NCBI GenBank assembly: GCA_041398245.1
Contig: JAWKVC010000006.1
Coordinates: forward strand, 1 to 64,000
Reading direction: 5' to 3'
Source of the DNA: UBA7672 sp041398245
GTDB lineage: Bacteria; Pseudomonadota; Alphaproteobacteria; Caulobacterales; Hyphomonadaceae
Length of the DNA stretch: 64,000 bases
The position numbers were made by a program, and so were the translations under genes. Under the pieces are notes generated by a model, which was not told the origin of the DNA, did not search any database, and was given only the letters and a program-made list of their open reading frames with translations. This document shows, in pieces, positions 1 through 7,650 of the stretch; within the stretch, counting starts at the first letter, position 1; each line of letters begins with the position of its first letter.

Positions 1-20
1 GGCAGGGGCTGAAGGGATCG

Positions 21-782
21 ATGCGCGGAATAGTCGACGGCATCTACCGTCATCCGGTCAAAGGGCTGACGCCAGAACCGATGAACGCTGTCCGTCTGGA
101 GGCCGGCGTTCATTTTCCGGGCGACCGAAGCTACGCCATCGAGGTCGGGCCGTCTGGCTTCGATCCGGCAAACCCGAAACATATCTCGAAACAGCGGTTC
201 ACGGTCCTCGCGCGCTTTCCGGCGCTGGCGCGGATCAAGACCCGGCTGGACGATGAGACCGGCGTCTTTCATGTCGGCGACGCGCATGGATTCGGCGTCG
301 AGACGCGGCTCGATACGGACGACGGACGCGCACAGCTGGAGCGCTTCCTGCAGGCCTTTCTGGGCGAAGACGCGCCGGGCAAGCTGCGCGTGCTGGAAAG
401 CCCACCGGGTCATCGCTTCATGGATCACCCGCAGGGCTTCATCTCGGTGATCAATCTCGCCAGCATCCGCTCCGTGGCGCTGGCGATCGGACAACCCGTC
501 GACCCGCTGCGTTTCCGCGCCAACATCTATGTCGACGGTCTGAAGCCTTGGGCCGAAGATGACTGGATCGCTGGTGCGGCCGTGAAGCTCGGAAACGCGG
601 AACTGTCGGTCTTCAAGCCAATCGTGCGCTGCGTCGCGACGCACGTGAACCTCGATACCGGCGAACGCGACATCGACATGGTCGATATGCTGCGCCAGAA
701 CTTCGGACGCGACACGCTGGGCACGTATTTCTCGATTGCCGCCGGCGGCGGAGTCAGTGTCGGCGACGCACTCGAAGGCTGA
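21..782 (+). CDS. MOSC domain-containing protein
   Basis: A 253-residue protein with the N-terminal MOSC beta-barrel (YRHPVKGL from residue 9) followed by the MOSC domain proper. Arg203-Cys204, followed by T-H-V and a TGERD turn, matches the conserved Cys region of that domain, and the chain ends with the usual G-x-x-VGDAL strand. MOSC proteins handle sulfur carried on the conserved cysteine and are related to molybdenum cofactor sulfurases and mARC-type molybdoenzymes. The substrate cannot be told from sequence. AAGGGA four bases before the ATG supports this start. It is followed tail to tail by slyX. No signal peptide, so cytoplasmic. Confidence 0.85.
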   Translation: MRGIVDGIYRHPVKGLTPEPMNAVRLEAGVHFPGDRSYAIEVGPSGFDPANPKHISKQRFTVLARFPALARIKTRLDDETGVFHVGDAHGFGVETRLDTDDGRAQLERFLQAFLGEDAPGKLRVLESPPGHRFMDHPQGFISVINLASIRSVALAIGQPVDPLRFRANIYVDGLKPWAEDDWIAGAAVKLGNAELSVFKPIVRCVATHVNLDTGERDIDMVDMLRQNFGRDTLGTYFSIAAGGGVSVGDALEG

Positions 783-784
783 GC

Positions 785-991
785 CTACCAGTGCGGCGGC
801 GGTGGCTCGTCGCCCGGGTCCGGCCCGATCGCCATCTCCGCGCTGGCCATGCGATCGCTCAGGCGTTCGATCTCCCGCTTCAGCCGGTCGATATCCTTCC
901 ACTGGGCGGTGATGGTCTGGTTCAGATCCTCGATCATGCGCTCCTGGTGGGCGATGCGGATTTCGAGGGCGTCAATACGAGCGGTGTCCAT
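785..991 (-). CDS. slyX: SlyX family protein
   Basis: A 68-residue coiled-coil protein: heptad-rich from about residue 5 to 52, then the short acidic, proline-rich tail DEPPPPHW that is diagnostic of the SlyX family. The biochemical role of SlyX is not settled. In E. coli the gene sits beside slyD, but here it stands alone between a MOSC gene (convergent, 2 bases apart) and prmC (divergent, 44 bases apart). Length fits the family (about 65-75 residues). The start is the only sensible ATG. Confidence 0.88.
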   Translation of the reverse strand: MDTARIDALEIRIAHQERMIEDLNQTITAQWKDIDRLKREIERLSDRMASAEMAIGPDPGDEPPPPHW

Positions 992-1035
992 GGTGGCGTT
1001 ATGCCTGCATCGCCGGCCATGCTAAAGCCCCGCGC

Positions 1036-1884
1036 ATGAACCTTCATTGCACCTGGCGCGACATGATGCGCGAGGCGGCCCAGCGCCTTGCCGCCGCCGG
1101 CGTCGAGGGCGCGCTGCGCGATGTGCGGTTGCTGCTGGCGCATGCCTTGGGCGTTGAACCGGTCGACGTCATCCTGCGCGAGATGGACGCGATCGATCCG
1201 GTGACGCTGAACGCTTTCGAGCAATTCGTCAGACGGCGGGAGCAGGGCGAGCCCGTCTCCCGCATCCGTGGCTGGCGCGAGTTTCTCGGCCGCCGCTTTG
1301 TGATCTCGCCCGCCGTTCTTGATCCTCGCCCCGAGACCGAACTTCTTGTCGTTGAAGGCGTAAAGCGCCTGCCGCCCGGCGGCCGCGTGCTTGATCTGGG
1401 AACAGGATCCGGCTGCATCCTTGTGTCGGTCCTGGCCGAGCGCGCGGATGCAAGCGGGGTTGGCGTCGATCTTTCGGAAGAGGCGATCGCCGTCGCCGGC
1501 AAGAATGCCGATGCGCTTGGCGTCGGCCAACGCGCCAGCATCGTCCAGCGAAGCTTTGCGGAGGCTCAGGATGGCTGGTTCGATCTCGTCCTGTCCAATC
1601 CGCCCTACATCGCGGCGGCGGAGGTTGCGACGCTTGCGAAGGATGTCCGCGACTTCGATCCGGTGATGGCGCTGAGCCCCGGCGAGGATGCGCTGGAAGC
1701 CTATCGGATGATCCTGAAGGGAATGCCGGGCTGGCTTAAGCCGGCAGGATGGCTCGGCGTTGAGGTCGGCGCAGGACAGGCTGCTGATGTCTCGGGCTTG
1801 ATGTCAGCGGCGGGTCTTGAAGACGTCGCTGTGTTTGACGATCTAGCGGGTATCCCCCGCGCGGTCTTCGGTCGCAGGGGGTAG
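1036..1884 (+). CDS. prmC: Peptide chain release factor N(5)-glutamine methyltransferase
   Basis: 282 residues. It methylates the glutamine of the GGQ motif of release factors 1 and 2 using S-adenosylmethionine. A helical N-terminal domain (about residues 5-80) precedes a Rossmann methyltransferase domain with the SAM loop D-L-G-T-G-S-G at 120-126 and the catalytic NPPY at 188-191, which together identify PrmC. In many alphaproteobacteria it lies directly after prfA and before a DUF4167 gene. Here the DUF4167 gene follows, but prfA is about 47 kb away at 48321. No strong Shine-Dalgarno is visible before the ATG. Confidence 0.95.
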   Translation: MNLHCTWRDMMREAAQRLAAAGVEGALRDVRLLLAHALGVEPVDVILREMDAIDPVTLNAFEQFVRRREQGEPVSRIRGWREFLGRRFVISPAVLDPRPETELLVVEGVKRLPPGGRVLDLGTGSGCILVSVLAERADASGVGVDLSEEAIAVAGKNADALGVGQRASIVQRSFAEAQDGWFDLVLSNPPYIAAAEVATLAKDVRDFDPVMALSPGEDALEAYRMILKGMPGWLKPAGWLGVEVGAGQAADVSGLMSAAGLEDVAVFDDLAGIPRAVFGRRG

Positions 1885-2099
1885 TGCCCCTTAACGTGTG
1901 CCGTGTCGTCTGGAAATCGTTGACGAAATCACTTGGCGTGGTGCATCAAACGGGCTAGCTTCCAAATTGACGGGCTGCAGGCGATTCCTGGCTTAAGTGC
2001 CGGTAACCAAGCCAAGCGTCCGGTTGGGTCTGTAAATGACAGACCGAAACTCCGTCCAATTGGGGCGATAGACATACTCTGAAGATCAGGGATGGTTTC

Positions 2100-2744
2100 A
2101 TGAAGCGTCAGCGGGGGCGCGGGCGTAAGCCCGGCGGCGGTGGTGGTGGCAACCACAACCACGGCAACCGATCGCTCGAGAGCAACGGCCCGGATGTAAA
2201 AATCCGGGGCACGGCCGCGCAGATATACGAGAAGTACTCCCAGTACGCGCGCGACGCCCAGTCGGGCGGCGACCGTGTGAAGTACGAGAATTACCTCCAG
2301 CACGCCGAGCACTATTATCGTGTGATGGCTGCAACGATGCCGCGTGAGCGCCTGCTGCAACAGCAGAATGGCGAAGGCGGGATCATGCCGGGTCAGCCGG
2401 TGGTTGAAGGCGCTAGTGTTCCGGGCGGCGAAGGCGGGGTTCCCGCTGGCGACCAGCCCGAAGCCGTCAAGGCGATGCACGACGCCAGCGATGACGATGG
2501 CGACGATGACGACGCCAGCGATGAAGGCGATGACGCCGCGACCGAAGAGGTTGAGGCTGAAGCCGGAGCATCCGACGAGGATCGGGGCGATCAGGGTGAA
2601 CGCGGGGGTCGCAATCGCCGCCGTCGCGGACGCCGCCGTCCGCAGGACGGGCAAGGCGGCGATCGCCAGGGCGGGAGCGATCCAGAGGCCCGTTCGGCGC
2701 TGGATAGTCTTGCCCGCAAGCAGGGCGCGCTGACCGGCGGTTGA
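2100..2744 (+). CDS. DUF4167 domain-containing protein
   Basis: 214 residues. The first 25 are Arg/Gly/His-rich, residues about 30-85 form the DUF4167 domain (IRGTAAQIYEKY, then YLQHAEHYYR), the middle is a highly acidic Asp/Glu stretch (about 120-165) and the rest is Arg-rich. Such charge-patterned proteins are usually nucleic-acid-associated, but no function is established for this family. In alphaproteobacteria it commonly follows prmC, as here. The 215-base gap before it holds a TTGACG at 1920-1925 that could be a -35 element, but no convincing -10 was found. A GC-rich hairpin follows the gene. Confidence 0.85.
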   Translation: MKRQRGRGRKPGGGGGGNHNHGNRSLESNGPDVKIRGTAAQIYEKYSQYARDAQSGGDRVKYENYLQHAEHYYRVMAATMPRERLLQQQNGEGGIMPGQPVVEGASVPGGEGGVPAGDQPEAVKAMHDASDDDGDDDDASDEGDDAATEEVEAEAGASDEDRGDQGERGGRNRRRRGRRRPQDGQGGDRQGGSDPEARSALDSLARKQGALTGG

Positions 2745-2772
2745 TCGCCGGAAAGCCGACAGGTTGAGACGA

Positions 2773-2793
2773 GCCGCGCATCACCTGCGCGGC
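2773..2793 (+). terminator. GC-rich hairpin after DUF4167 gene
   Basis: GCCGCGC (2773-2779) pairs perfectly with GCGCGGC (2787-2793) around a 7-base loop, followed by CCGCTTTCG with only a weak T run. It lies between two convergent genes (ends 2744 and 2804), so it probably ends transcription from the left gene and perhaps both. Confidence 0.5.
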
Positions 2794-2803
2794 CCGCTTT
2801 CGT

Positions 2804-3076
2804 TCAGGCGTCAGGTTTGTTGTTTGCCTTGAGCGCGTCGATCTCCTCGCGCAGCCGCTCGATGTGCAGTTCGCGCTCCAGCGTTTCCTCGGCCGACAGA
2901 TAGCGGCGGAACTTCACCAGCACCCAGCAGCTGTAGGCTGCCGCAACGGCCAGCAGCAGGAGGAAGACCGCAAGTCCATAATCGCCGGCTGCAAGACTGC
3001 CCTGCGCCGCAACAAGGAAGAGCAGGGCGAACAGGGCGTTTCCGCCGATGCAGGCGATCTGGGCATGAAGGGGCAT
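2804..3076 (-). CDS. Small two-helix membrane protein
   Basis: 90 residues when started at the ATG at 3076, which has AGAGG eight bases upstream. An in-frame ATG at 3118 would add 14 Arg-rich residues and is less likely. Two hydrophobic helices (about 8-30 and 35-55) are followed by a charged, probably coiled-coil tail (EETLERELHIERLREEI). I do not recognise the family. It is divergent from the next gene across 110 bases, which must carry both promoters. Confidence 0.65.
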   Translation of the reverse strand: MPLHAQIACIGGNALFALLFLVAAQGSLAAGDYGLAVFLLLLAVAAAYSCWVLVKFRRYLSAEETLERELHIERLREEIDALKANNKPDA

Positions 3077-3186
3077 GTCTGATCCTCTCGGCCGTGCCGG
3101 CCGGGCAAATAGCGTCACACCCTAACGCAGATTTGACGGCGGACGGCAGACCGAAGCATATTTGGGCGCCGGTTTGGGAGGGGGCT

Positions 3187-3717
3187 ATGGCGGCAGTGAT
3201 TGCTGTCATCGGTGCGGTTGTCGGCGGCATTGCCTTCTGGTGGTGGCGCGCGCAGCAGGTGAAGGGCGCAGCAGAAAGCGTGATCGATGCAGCCGGCAAG
3301 GCGCGCGGCATGATCAGTCGCGCCCGTTTCCGCCACCGCGCCGGACAGTCCGTTCTATCCGGCGTCGACTCTCCCGGCATGGCGGCGGCGACATTGCTCT
3401 ACAGTCTCGCCGCCCTGCGCCGGCCGGTTGCGCTGGCGGACGAGCAGCAGATCGACCAGATGCTCGAGGCCATCTGCCAGATGAACGCGAAGGACCGCGA
3501 GGATTCGCTGTCCTTTGCGGCGTGGGCCTCGGGGCAGGTCGCGGACACCAACGACATTGTTCGCCGTTTCATGCCGATCTGGACGGGATCGCTGGACGCT
3601 GCACAGCGTCGTGAACTCGTCGGCATGGCGAGCGTCATTGCAAAGGCGCATGGCGAACCGACCGATGCGCAGGCCAGCGTCATACGCCGCTTGCGCGAAG
3701 GCTTGATAGGCGGCTAG
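3187..3717 (+). CDS. Membrane-anchored helical protein, unknown function
   Basis: 176 residues from the ATG at 3187, which has GGAGGGGGC just before it. The longer frame from 3094 lacks such a site. One N-terminal hydrophobic segment (about 2-20, ending in WWWR) should anchor it with the body in the cytoplasm. The remainder is helical and loosely recalls TerB-like bundles, but no motif secures this. Convergent with the VOC gene 5 bases beyond the stop. Confidence 0.65.
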   Translation: MAAVIAVIGAVVGGIAFWWWRAQQVKGAAESVIDAAGKARGMISRARFRHRAGQSVLSGVDSPGMAAATLLYSLAALRRPVALADEQQIDQMLEAICQMNAKDREDSLSFAAWASGQVADTNDIVRRFMPIWTGSLDAAQRRELVGMASVIAKAHGEPTDAQASVIRRLREGLIGG

Positions 3718-3722
3718 GGCTC

Positions 3723-4088
3723 TCAGCCCATCGTGAAGGCGCAGAGCTTGTTGCCGTCGAGATCACGGAAATAGGCGCCATAGAAACCGCCGCCGCGATC
3801 ACCCGGCGCGCCTTCGTCCGTGCCGCCGAGCGACAGCGCCTTGGCGTGCACTTCGTTGACCTTCTCGGCATTGGGACAGCGCAGCGCGATCATGTTGCCA
3901 TTGCCGCAATGCTGCGTCTTTCCATCATACGGCGCCGTCACGCCGAACAGCGGGCCCTGTGCGAAGCCATAAAGCTGGCCGTTCGCCGTTTCCATCACAC
4001 GGCGACCGCCAAGGTCGGCGAACAACGCATCATAGAAGGCCAGCGCCTTGCCGAGATCCTTGGTTCCGATCGTGGTGTAGCCGATCAT
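3723..4088 (-). CDS. VOC family protein (glyoxalase/bleomycin resistance fold)
   Basis: 121 residues in the single-domain vicinal-oxygen-chelate layout: strand MIGYTTIGT, helix ALAFYDALFADLG, and the closing YFRDLDGNKLCAF with a Glu/Asp-type end. Such proteins bind divalent metal and act as lyases, isomerases or sequestering proteins. The canonical N-terminal His ligand is not evident (the first strand has Thr), so metal binding may be altered. It lies just downstream of a close paralogue (4148-4523), most probably a tandem duplication. Confidence 0.82.
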   Translation of the reverse strand: MIGYTTIGTKDLGKALAFYDALFADLGGRRVMETANGQLYGFAQGPLFGVTAPYDGKTQHCGNGNMIALRCPNAEKVNEVHAKALSLGGTDEGAPGDRGGGFYGAYFRDLDGNKLCAFTMG

Positions 4089-4147
4089 GGGTGCATCCTT
4101 CCCTGCGCTGGCAGGGAAGGAATCACGTCACCCGCAGCGAAGCAAGA

Positions 4148-4523
4148 TCACATCCCGGTCGCGTAGAAGGCGCAGAGCTTGTTGCCATCGAGATCGCGGA
4201 AATAGCCGGCGTAGAAATTGTCGCTGCGCGGGCCGGCCGGTCCTTCATCCCTGGCGCCAAGCTTGATGGCCGCATCGTAGACTTCGTGGACCTTTTCCTT
4301 GGACGGCATCTGCAGCGCGATCATCGTGCCATTGCCCCAGGTCGCGGCTTCCTTGTTGTAGGGCTGGCCGACGCCGAGCATGGCGCTCGCCCGCATCGGT
4401 GCCGAACACGGTTGATACGCCAAAGTCCATCATGCGCTTGCCGCCGATCGGGGCCAGCAGCTTGTCGTAGAATTCGAGCGCCTTCTCATACTGGTTTGTG
4501 CCGAGCATGGCGTAGCCGATCAT
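4148..4523 (-). pseudogene. VOC family protein, frameshifted
   Basis: A paralogue of the preceding VOC gene, readable only by changing frame. Frame one starts at 4523 (MIGYAMLGTNQYEKALEFYD) and keeps family sequence to VFGTDAG. The other frame takes over near 4390 with AMLGVGQPYNKE and runs to YFRDLDGNKLCAFYATGM at 4148. The switch needs one extra base (or two missing bases) within about 4382-4397, in a G/C-rich run. The protein would otherwise be a full 124 or so residues, so this may be a recent mutation or a base-calling error. Confidence 0.75.
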
Positions 4524-4622
4524 GGGGAAGTCCCTCCGTTTGTGTTCAAACGAAGATCGCGCCGCTCCGTGACCGGCGCAAGACAGGCCGGCTGCGCTGC
4601 TGACAAGGCGTTGGCGGCAGGA

Positions 4623-6290
4623 TCACCCGCTGAAGGCGCGTGTGATCCTGAGGAAGGTCGCCGGGGCGGGAAGAGGCGAGGTGCACGGTGCCGACGCCAC
4701 GACAACGCCACTGCGGATGAACTCGACCGCACCGCCCGATGCGCAGATGCTCTGGACGCGATCATAGAGCGCGCTGGCGTCGGTGAAGACGTTGAGGCCA
4801 GCCACGGCGTCGAAGTCCTTGTCGCCATTCAGCGGGCCGCACCTGTCGCCCGTGTCGAGCGTGATGTGCGTCTCAAAAGTCGTGAAGCCGCGCTGACCTT
4901 TGCAATGCTGACCCAGCACATGCATCAGCGCCGCGGCGCGATCCTCGTCGGGGTTTCTGCCTTCGGTCATCTGGGCGCCATAGCCGCGCATGGCGTTGGC
5001 GAAGGCGGCCCAGCGATCCGGACCCGACTGGTTCAGCAGAATGTTGGCCGCGCCTGCCGCCGCCGACGGCGTCAGACGGACAGCGTCGTCGAGCGAATAT
5101 TTTCCATTCTTGCCGCGTGCATCCGCGATCATGGCTTTCCACTGCCACAGCACGTCGCGTCCGCCCGTTGAATACGAACGTAGGCCGGCATCCCAAGCCC
5201 ATTGCAGCACCACGCCGCAGGCATAGGGAGCCGTGCCGAATTGCAGTTTGCTGGCCGTCTTCAGCGTTTCGCTTTCGCCCAGCGCCGATTGGCATTCACC
5301 AAGGTTCTGGTTGAGTTTCGCAACGAACGACGGGTCTTCCGGTTTCGCAGACGAATTGAGGACGAGCATCGCCGCATAGCTGGCGCCGCCCTCGTGCAAC
5401 CACGGAAACCTGGCGTCGTCCGCAGAATCCGCGATGCCGCCATTCCAGAAATGGAAGATCTCGTGCGCCAGCAGTTCGCGGACCTGGTTTGCGCTGGCCG
5501 GATCCTCCTTGAGCCATGCATTGCCGTAGAAGCGGACGGACATCATGGAGCCGGGTGTCACGTCTCCGCGCACGGAATTGGATGTATCGTCGGGATAGAC
5601 GCTGATGATGATCGCCGGCGCGGAATCCAGCTTCACGTCCAGCCGCTTCTCGAAGAATGCGGCGGCCGTATTGGCTGCGGACAGGATTTCCTTGTGCAGC
5701 CAGGCCGGCGTTGACGGGGCGACCGCCACATTCGTCGCGCCGCTTTCAACCAGTCTGGACGGACCGACAAAGATCCAGCCGTCCAACGTCAGCTTGTCAT
5801 CCTTGTCGGTCGGACCCAGCAACACCCAGCCGTCCGGCAGGTTGTAGCTGACCTCATAGGGCTGGCCGCTTGTCTCCGGCGGCAGGAGTTGCGGCGCATA
5901 GATCAGCCAGCCGTCGCCAATGGCGGACAATGCCGGATAGATGCGATCGCGCTGTTGGGTGTCCGGCTTCAGGTCGATCTCGAACACACGCAGGCCATCG
6001 CCTAGCGCGACATGGTTCCGTTCGAGATGAGCGCCCGGCGTGGGCGTGCTCCACGTATCGGTGCGGATGTCGCTGGCGTTGTCGCGCAAAGCGAAGATCT
6101 TCGCGACGCCGGGCAGGGCGTAGCGGGCGCGTACGCCGCCGGCTGCGGGAACGATGTTGATCTGCACGGGCTGGACGCCGGCAGGCGCGGCGACGGCGGC
6201 CGGATCCGCAGGCGGCTTCTGCTGGACGACTGCGCATGCGCTGGCGAGAAGGCCGAGGCAGGCGCCGACACCGGCCACAAACATGCGCAT
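4623..6290 (-). CDS. Putative zinc-metallopeptidase lipoprotein (HExxH, gluzincin-like)
   Basis: 555 residues from the ATG at 6290 (GGGGAG six bases upstream). The longer frame from 6407 is spurious. Signal sequence with lipobox LLASAC ends near residue 18-20, so an exported lipoprotein. H276-E-I-F-H280 followed by W-L-H-E-G-G with Glu300 is the pattern of M1/M61-like gluzincins, with Trp-Asn-Gly-Gly after the motif as in M61. The N-terminal 250 residues look like beta-rich domains (jellyroll-like). No PDZ or transmembrane segment is visible. Substrate unknown. It follows the deoxyhypusine-synthase-like gene in the same direction, separated by a hairpin. Confidence 0.75.
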   Translation of the reverse strand: MRMFVAGVGACLGLLASACAVVQQKPPADPAAVAAPAGVQPVQINIVPAAGGVRARYALPGVAKIFALRDNASDIRTDTWSTPTPGAHLERNHVALGDGLRVFEIDLKPDTQQRDRIYPALSAIGDGWLIYAPQLLPPETSGQPYEVSYNLPDGWVLLGPTDKDDKLTLDGWIFVGPSRLVESGATNVAVAPSTPAWLHKEILSAANTAAAFFEKRLDVKLDSAPAIIISVYPDDTSNSVRGDVTPGSMMSVRFYGNAWLKEDPASANQVRELLAHEIFHFWNGGIADSADDARFPWLHEGGASYAAMLVLNSSAKPEDPSFVAKLNQNLGECQSALGESETLKTASKLQFGTAPYACGVVLQWAWDAGLRSYSTGGRDVLWQWKAMIADARGKNGKYSLDDAVRLTPSAAAGAANILLNQSGPDRWAAFANAMRGYGAQMTEGRNPDEDRAAALMHVLGQHCKGQRGFTTFETHITLDTGDRCGPLNGDKDFDAVAGLNVFTDASALYDRVQSICASGGAVEFIRSGVVVASAPCTSPLPAPATFLRITRAFSG

Positions 6291-6310
6291 GATCCGCTCC
6301 CCGCAAGGCA

Positions 6311-6340
6311 GAAGGCCCGCCCTTACAAGAGCGGGCCTTC
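6311..6340 (-). terminator. Hairpin after deoxyhypusine-synthase-like gene
   Basis: GAAGGCCCGC (6311-6320) is exactly complementary to GCGGGCCTTC (6331-6340) around a 10-base loop. On the minus strand it lies 20 bases after the stop at 6362, where a terminator is expected, although the following bases are only mildly T-rich. Confidence 0.6.
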
Positions 6341-6361
6341 GCCGATGATAACCGCAGTTTC

Positions 6362-7462
6362 CTATTCGAACAGCTTCGCCCAGCGGGGCTTCTTGCGGTT
6401 CTTCCACACGCCGCGGTGATAAGCGTCCGAACCAATCAGCGGCACGACCGTGGAGGCTTCGGCAAAGACCATCTGTTCATAGGTGGTCTGCACCTTGCCC
6501 CAGGAGGCGGCCTCTTTCAGGGTCGAGGACGAACAGGCGCCGTCACGCACGTCGGCGACCGTGATCTGCACAGCGTATTTGTGCATTTCGGCTTCGACGC
6601 CGAGGATCTCGGCGCACACGACCGTGTCCTGAGCGAAGTTCTTCGGCACGCCGCCGCCGACCATGAACAGGCCGGTGGAGCCCGCTGCGATCTTGATGTC
6701 GGTCAGTTCGCGGAAATCCGCGACGGCGTCGATCATCATGTACGGCTTCTTCGCCTTGGCGCGATCCTTCTGGTGCTTGACCAGACCGAAGCCAGCGGAC
6801 GAGTCGACGAAGGCTGGGCAGAAGATCGGAACGCCTTCCTCGTAGGCGGTCTGGATCAGCGAGCCTTTCTTCCTGGCGTTGCCGGCGGCCAGCCATTTGC
6901 CCATCTCGTGGATGAACTCGCGGGACGAATAGCCGCGCGGCTCAAGCGACTCCGCGATCTCGTAGATCGTGTGGTCGCACGCCTGCAGTTCTTCCTCGTC
7001 GATGTAGGTGTCGTAGATGCGGTCGATGTAGTTATCGCGCAGGACGTTATCGTCTACCGAGCTGGCGGCCTGGTAATGCTTGAAGCCGAGCGCTTCGAAG
7101 AAGTCCATGTCGACGATCGAGGCGCCGGTGGCGACGACGCAGTCGATCATGCCGTACTTCACCATGTCGCGGTAAACGTGCATGCAGCCGCCCGCCGACG
7201 TCGAGCCGGCGAGGATCAGCCAGGTCGAGCAGCCTTTCTCGCGCAGCGCCATGTCGAAGATATCGGCTGCGCGCGCAGTGTCGCGCGAGGAGAACGACAT
7301 CTTGCGCATCGAGTCGATGATTGGGCGCGCGTCATAGGAGGCGATGTCGACATGCTCGACCGTCTTCGACAGCAGCTGCGCCTTGGCGTTGTTGCGCTTC
7401 TTGGCGACAGCCTTGACCGGCGCGGCCTTGGCGGAGGAGGTCTTGGTGGATTTGGTTGCCAT
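6362..7462 (-). CDS. Deoxyhypusine synthase-like protein (probable bacterial homospermidine/polyamine synthase)
   Basis: 366 residues. After a Lys/Ala-rich N-terminal tail of about 25 residues the chain follows the deoxyhypusine synthase fold: LAGSTSAGG and VATGASIVDMDF for NAD binding, DxxADFRELTD, and the active-site segment S-W-G-K323-V near the C terminus, where eukaryotic enzymes carry the lysine that forms the aminobutyl imine. Bacteria lack eIF5A, and bacterial homologues characterised so far act as homospermidine or related polyamine synthases. The ornithine decarboxylase gene immediately upstream supports this. Product assignment is inferred. The Shine-Dalgarno GGAGA sits in a short hairpin (7464-7476). 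Confidence 0.85.
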   Translation of the reverse strand: MATKSTKTSSAKAAPVKAVAKKRNNAKAQLLSKTVEHVDIASYDARPIIDSMRKMSFSSRDTARAADIFDMALREKGCSTWLILAGSTSAGGCMHVYRDMVKYGMIDCVVATGASIVDMDFFEALGFKHYQAASSVDDNVLRDNYIDRIYDTYIDEEELQACDHTIYEIAESLEPRGYSSREFIHEMGKWLAAGNARKKGSLIQTAYEEGVPIFCPAFVDSSAGFGLVKHQKDRAKAKKPYMMIDAVADFRELTDIKIAAGSTGLFMVGGGVPKNFAQDTVVCAEILGVEAEMHKYAVQITVADVRDGACSSSTLKEAASWGKVQTTYEQMVFAEASTVVPLIGSDAYHRGVWKNRKKPRWAKLFE

Positions 7463-7593
7463 GGGAGAACGTCTCCAGGGATGAGGACGTCAGAAGGCGA
7501 CGGCCAGCCTTGGTTTCCCGGTACTGGGTTTGGCGGGGGATATAGCAGTGTGCGGACGGAATTAAATAGCCGAAGCGCAAGGCACGTCATGAA

Positions 7594-7634
7594 CAGAAAA
7601 GCGCGGGCCGGGGTTCATTCGGCCCGCGCTTCTG
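7594..7634 (-). terminator. Intrinsic terminator of ornithine decarboxylase
   Basis: An 11-bp GC-rich stem (AAGCGCGGGCC at 7599-7609 with GGCCCGCGCTT at 7621-7631) and an 11-base loop. Read on the minus strand it is followed by TTTTCTGTT. It starts 17 bases after the decarboxylase stop, a standard Rho-independent terminator. Confidence 0.85.
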
Positions 7635-7650
7635 TTTTGTAACAGTTTGA

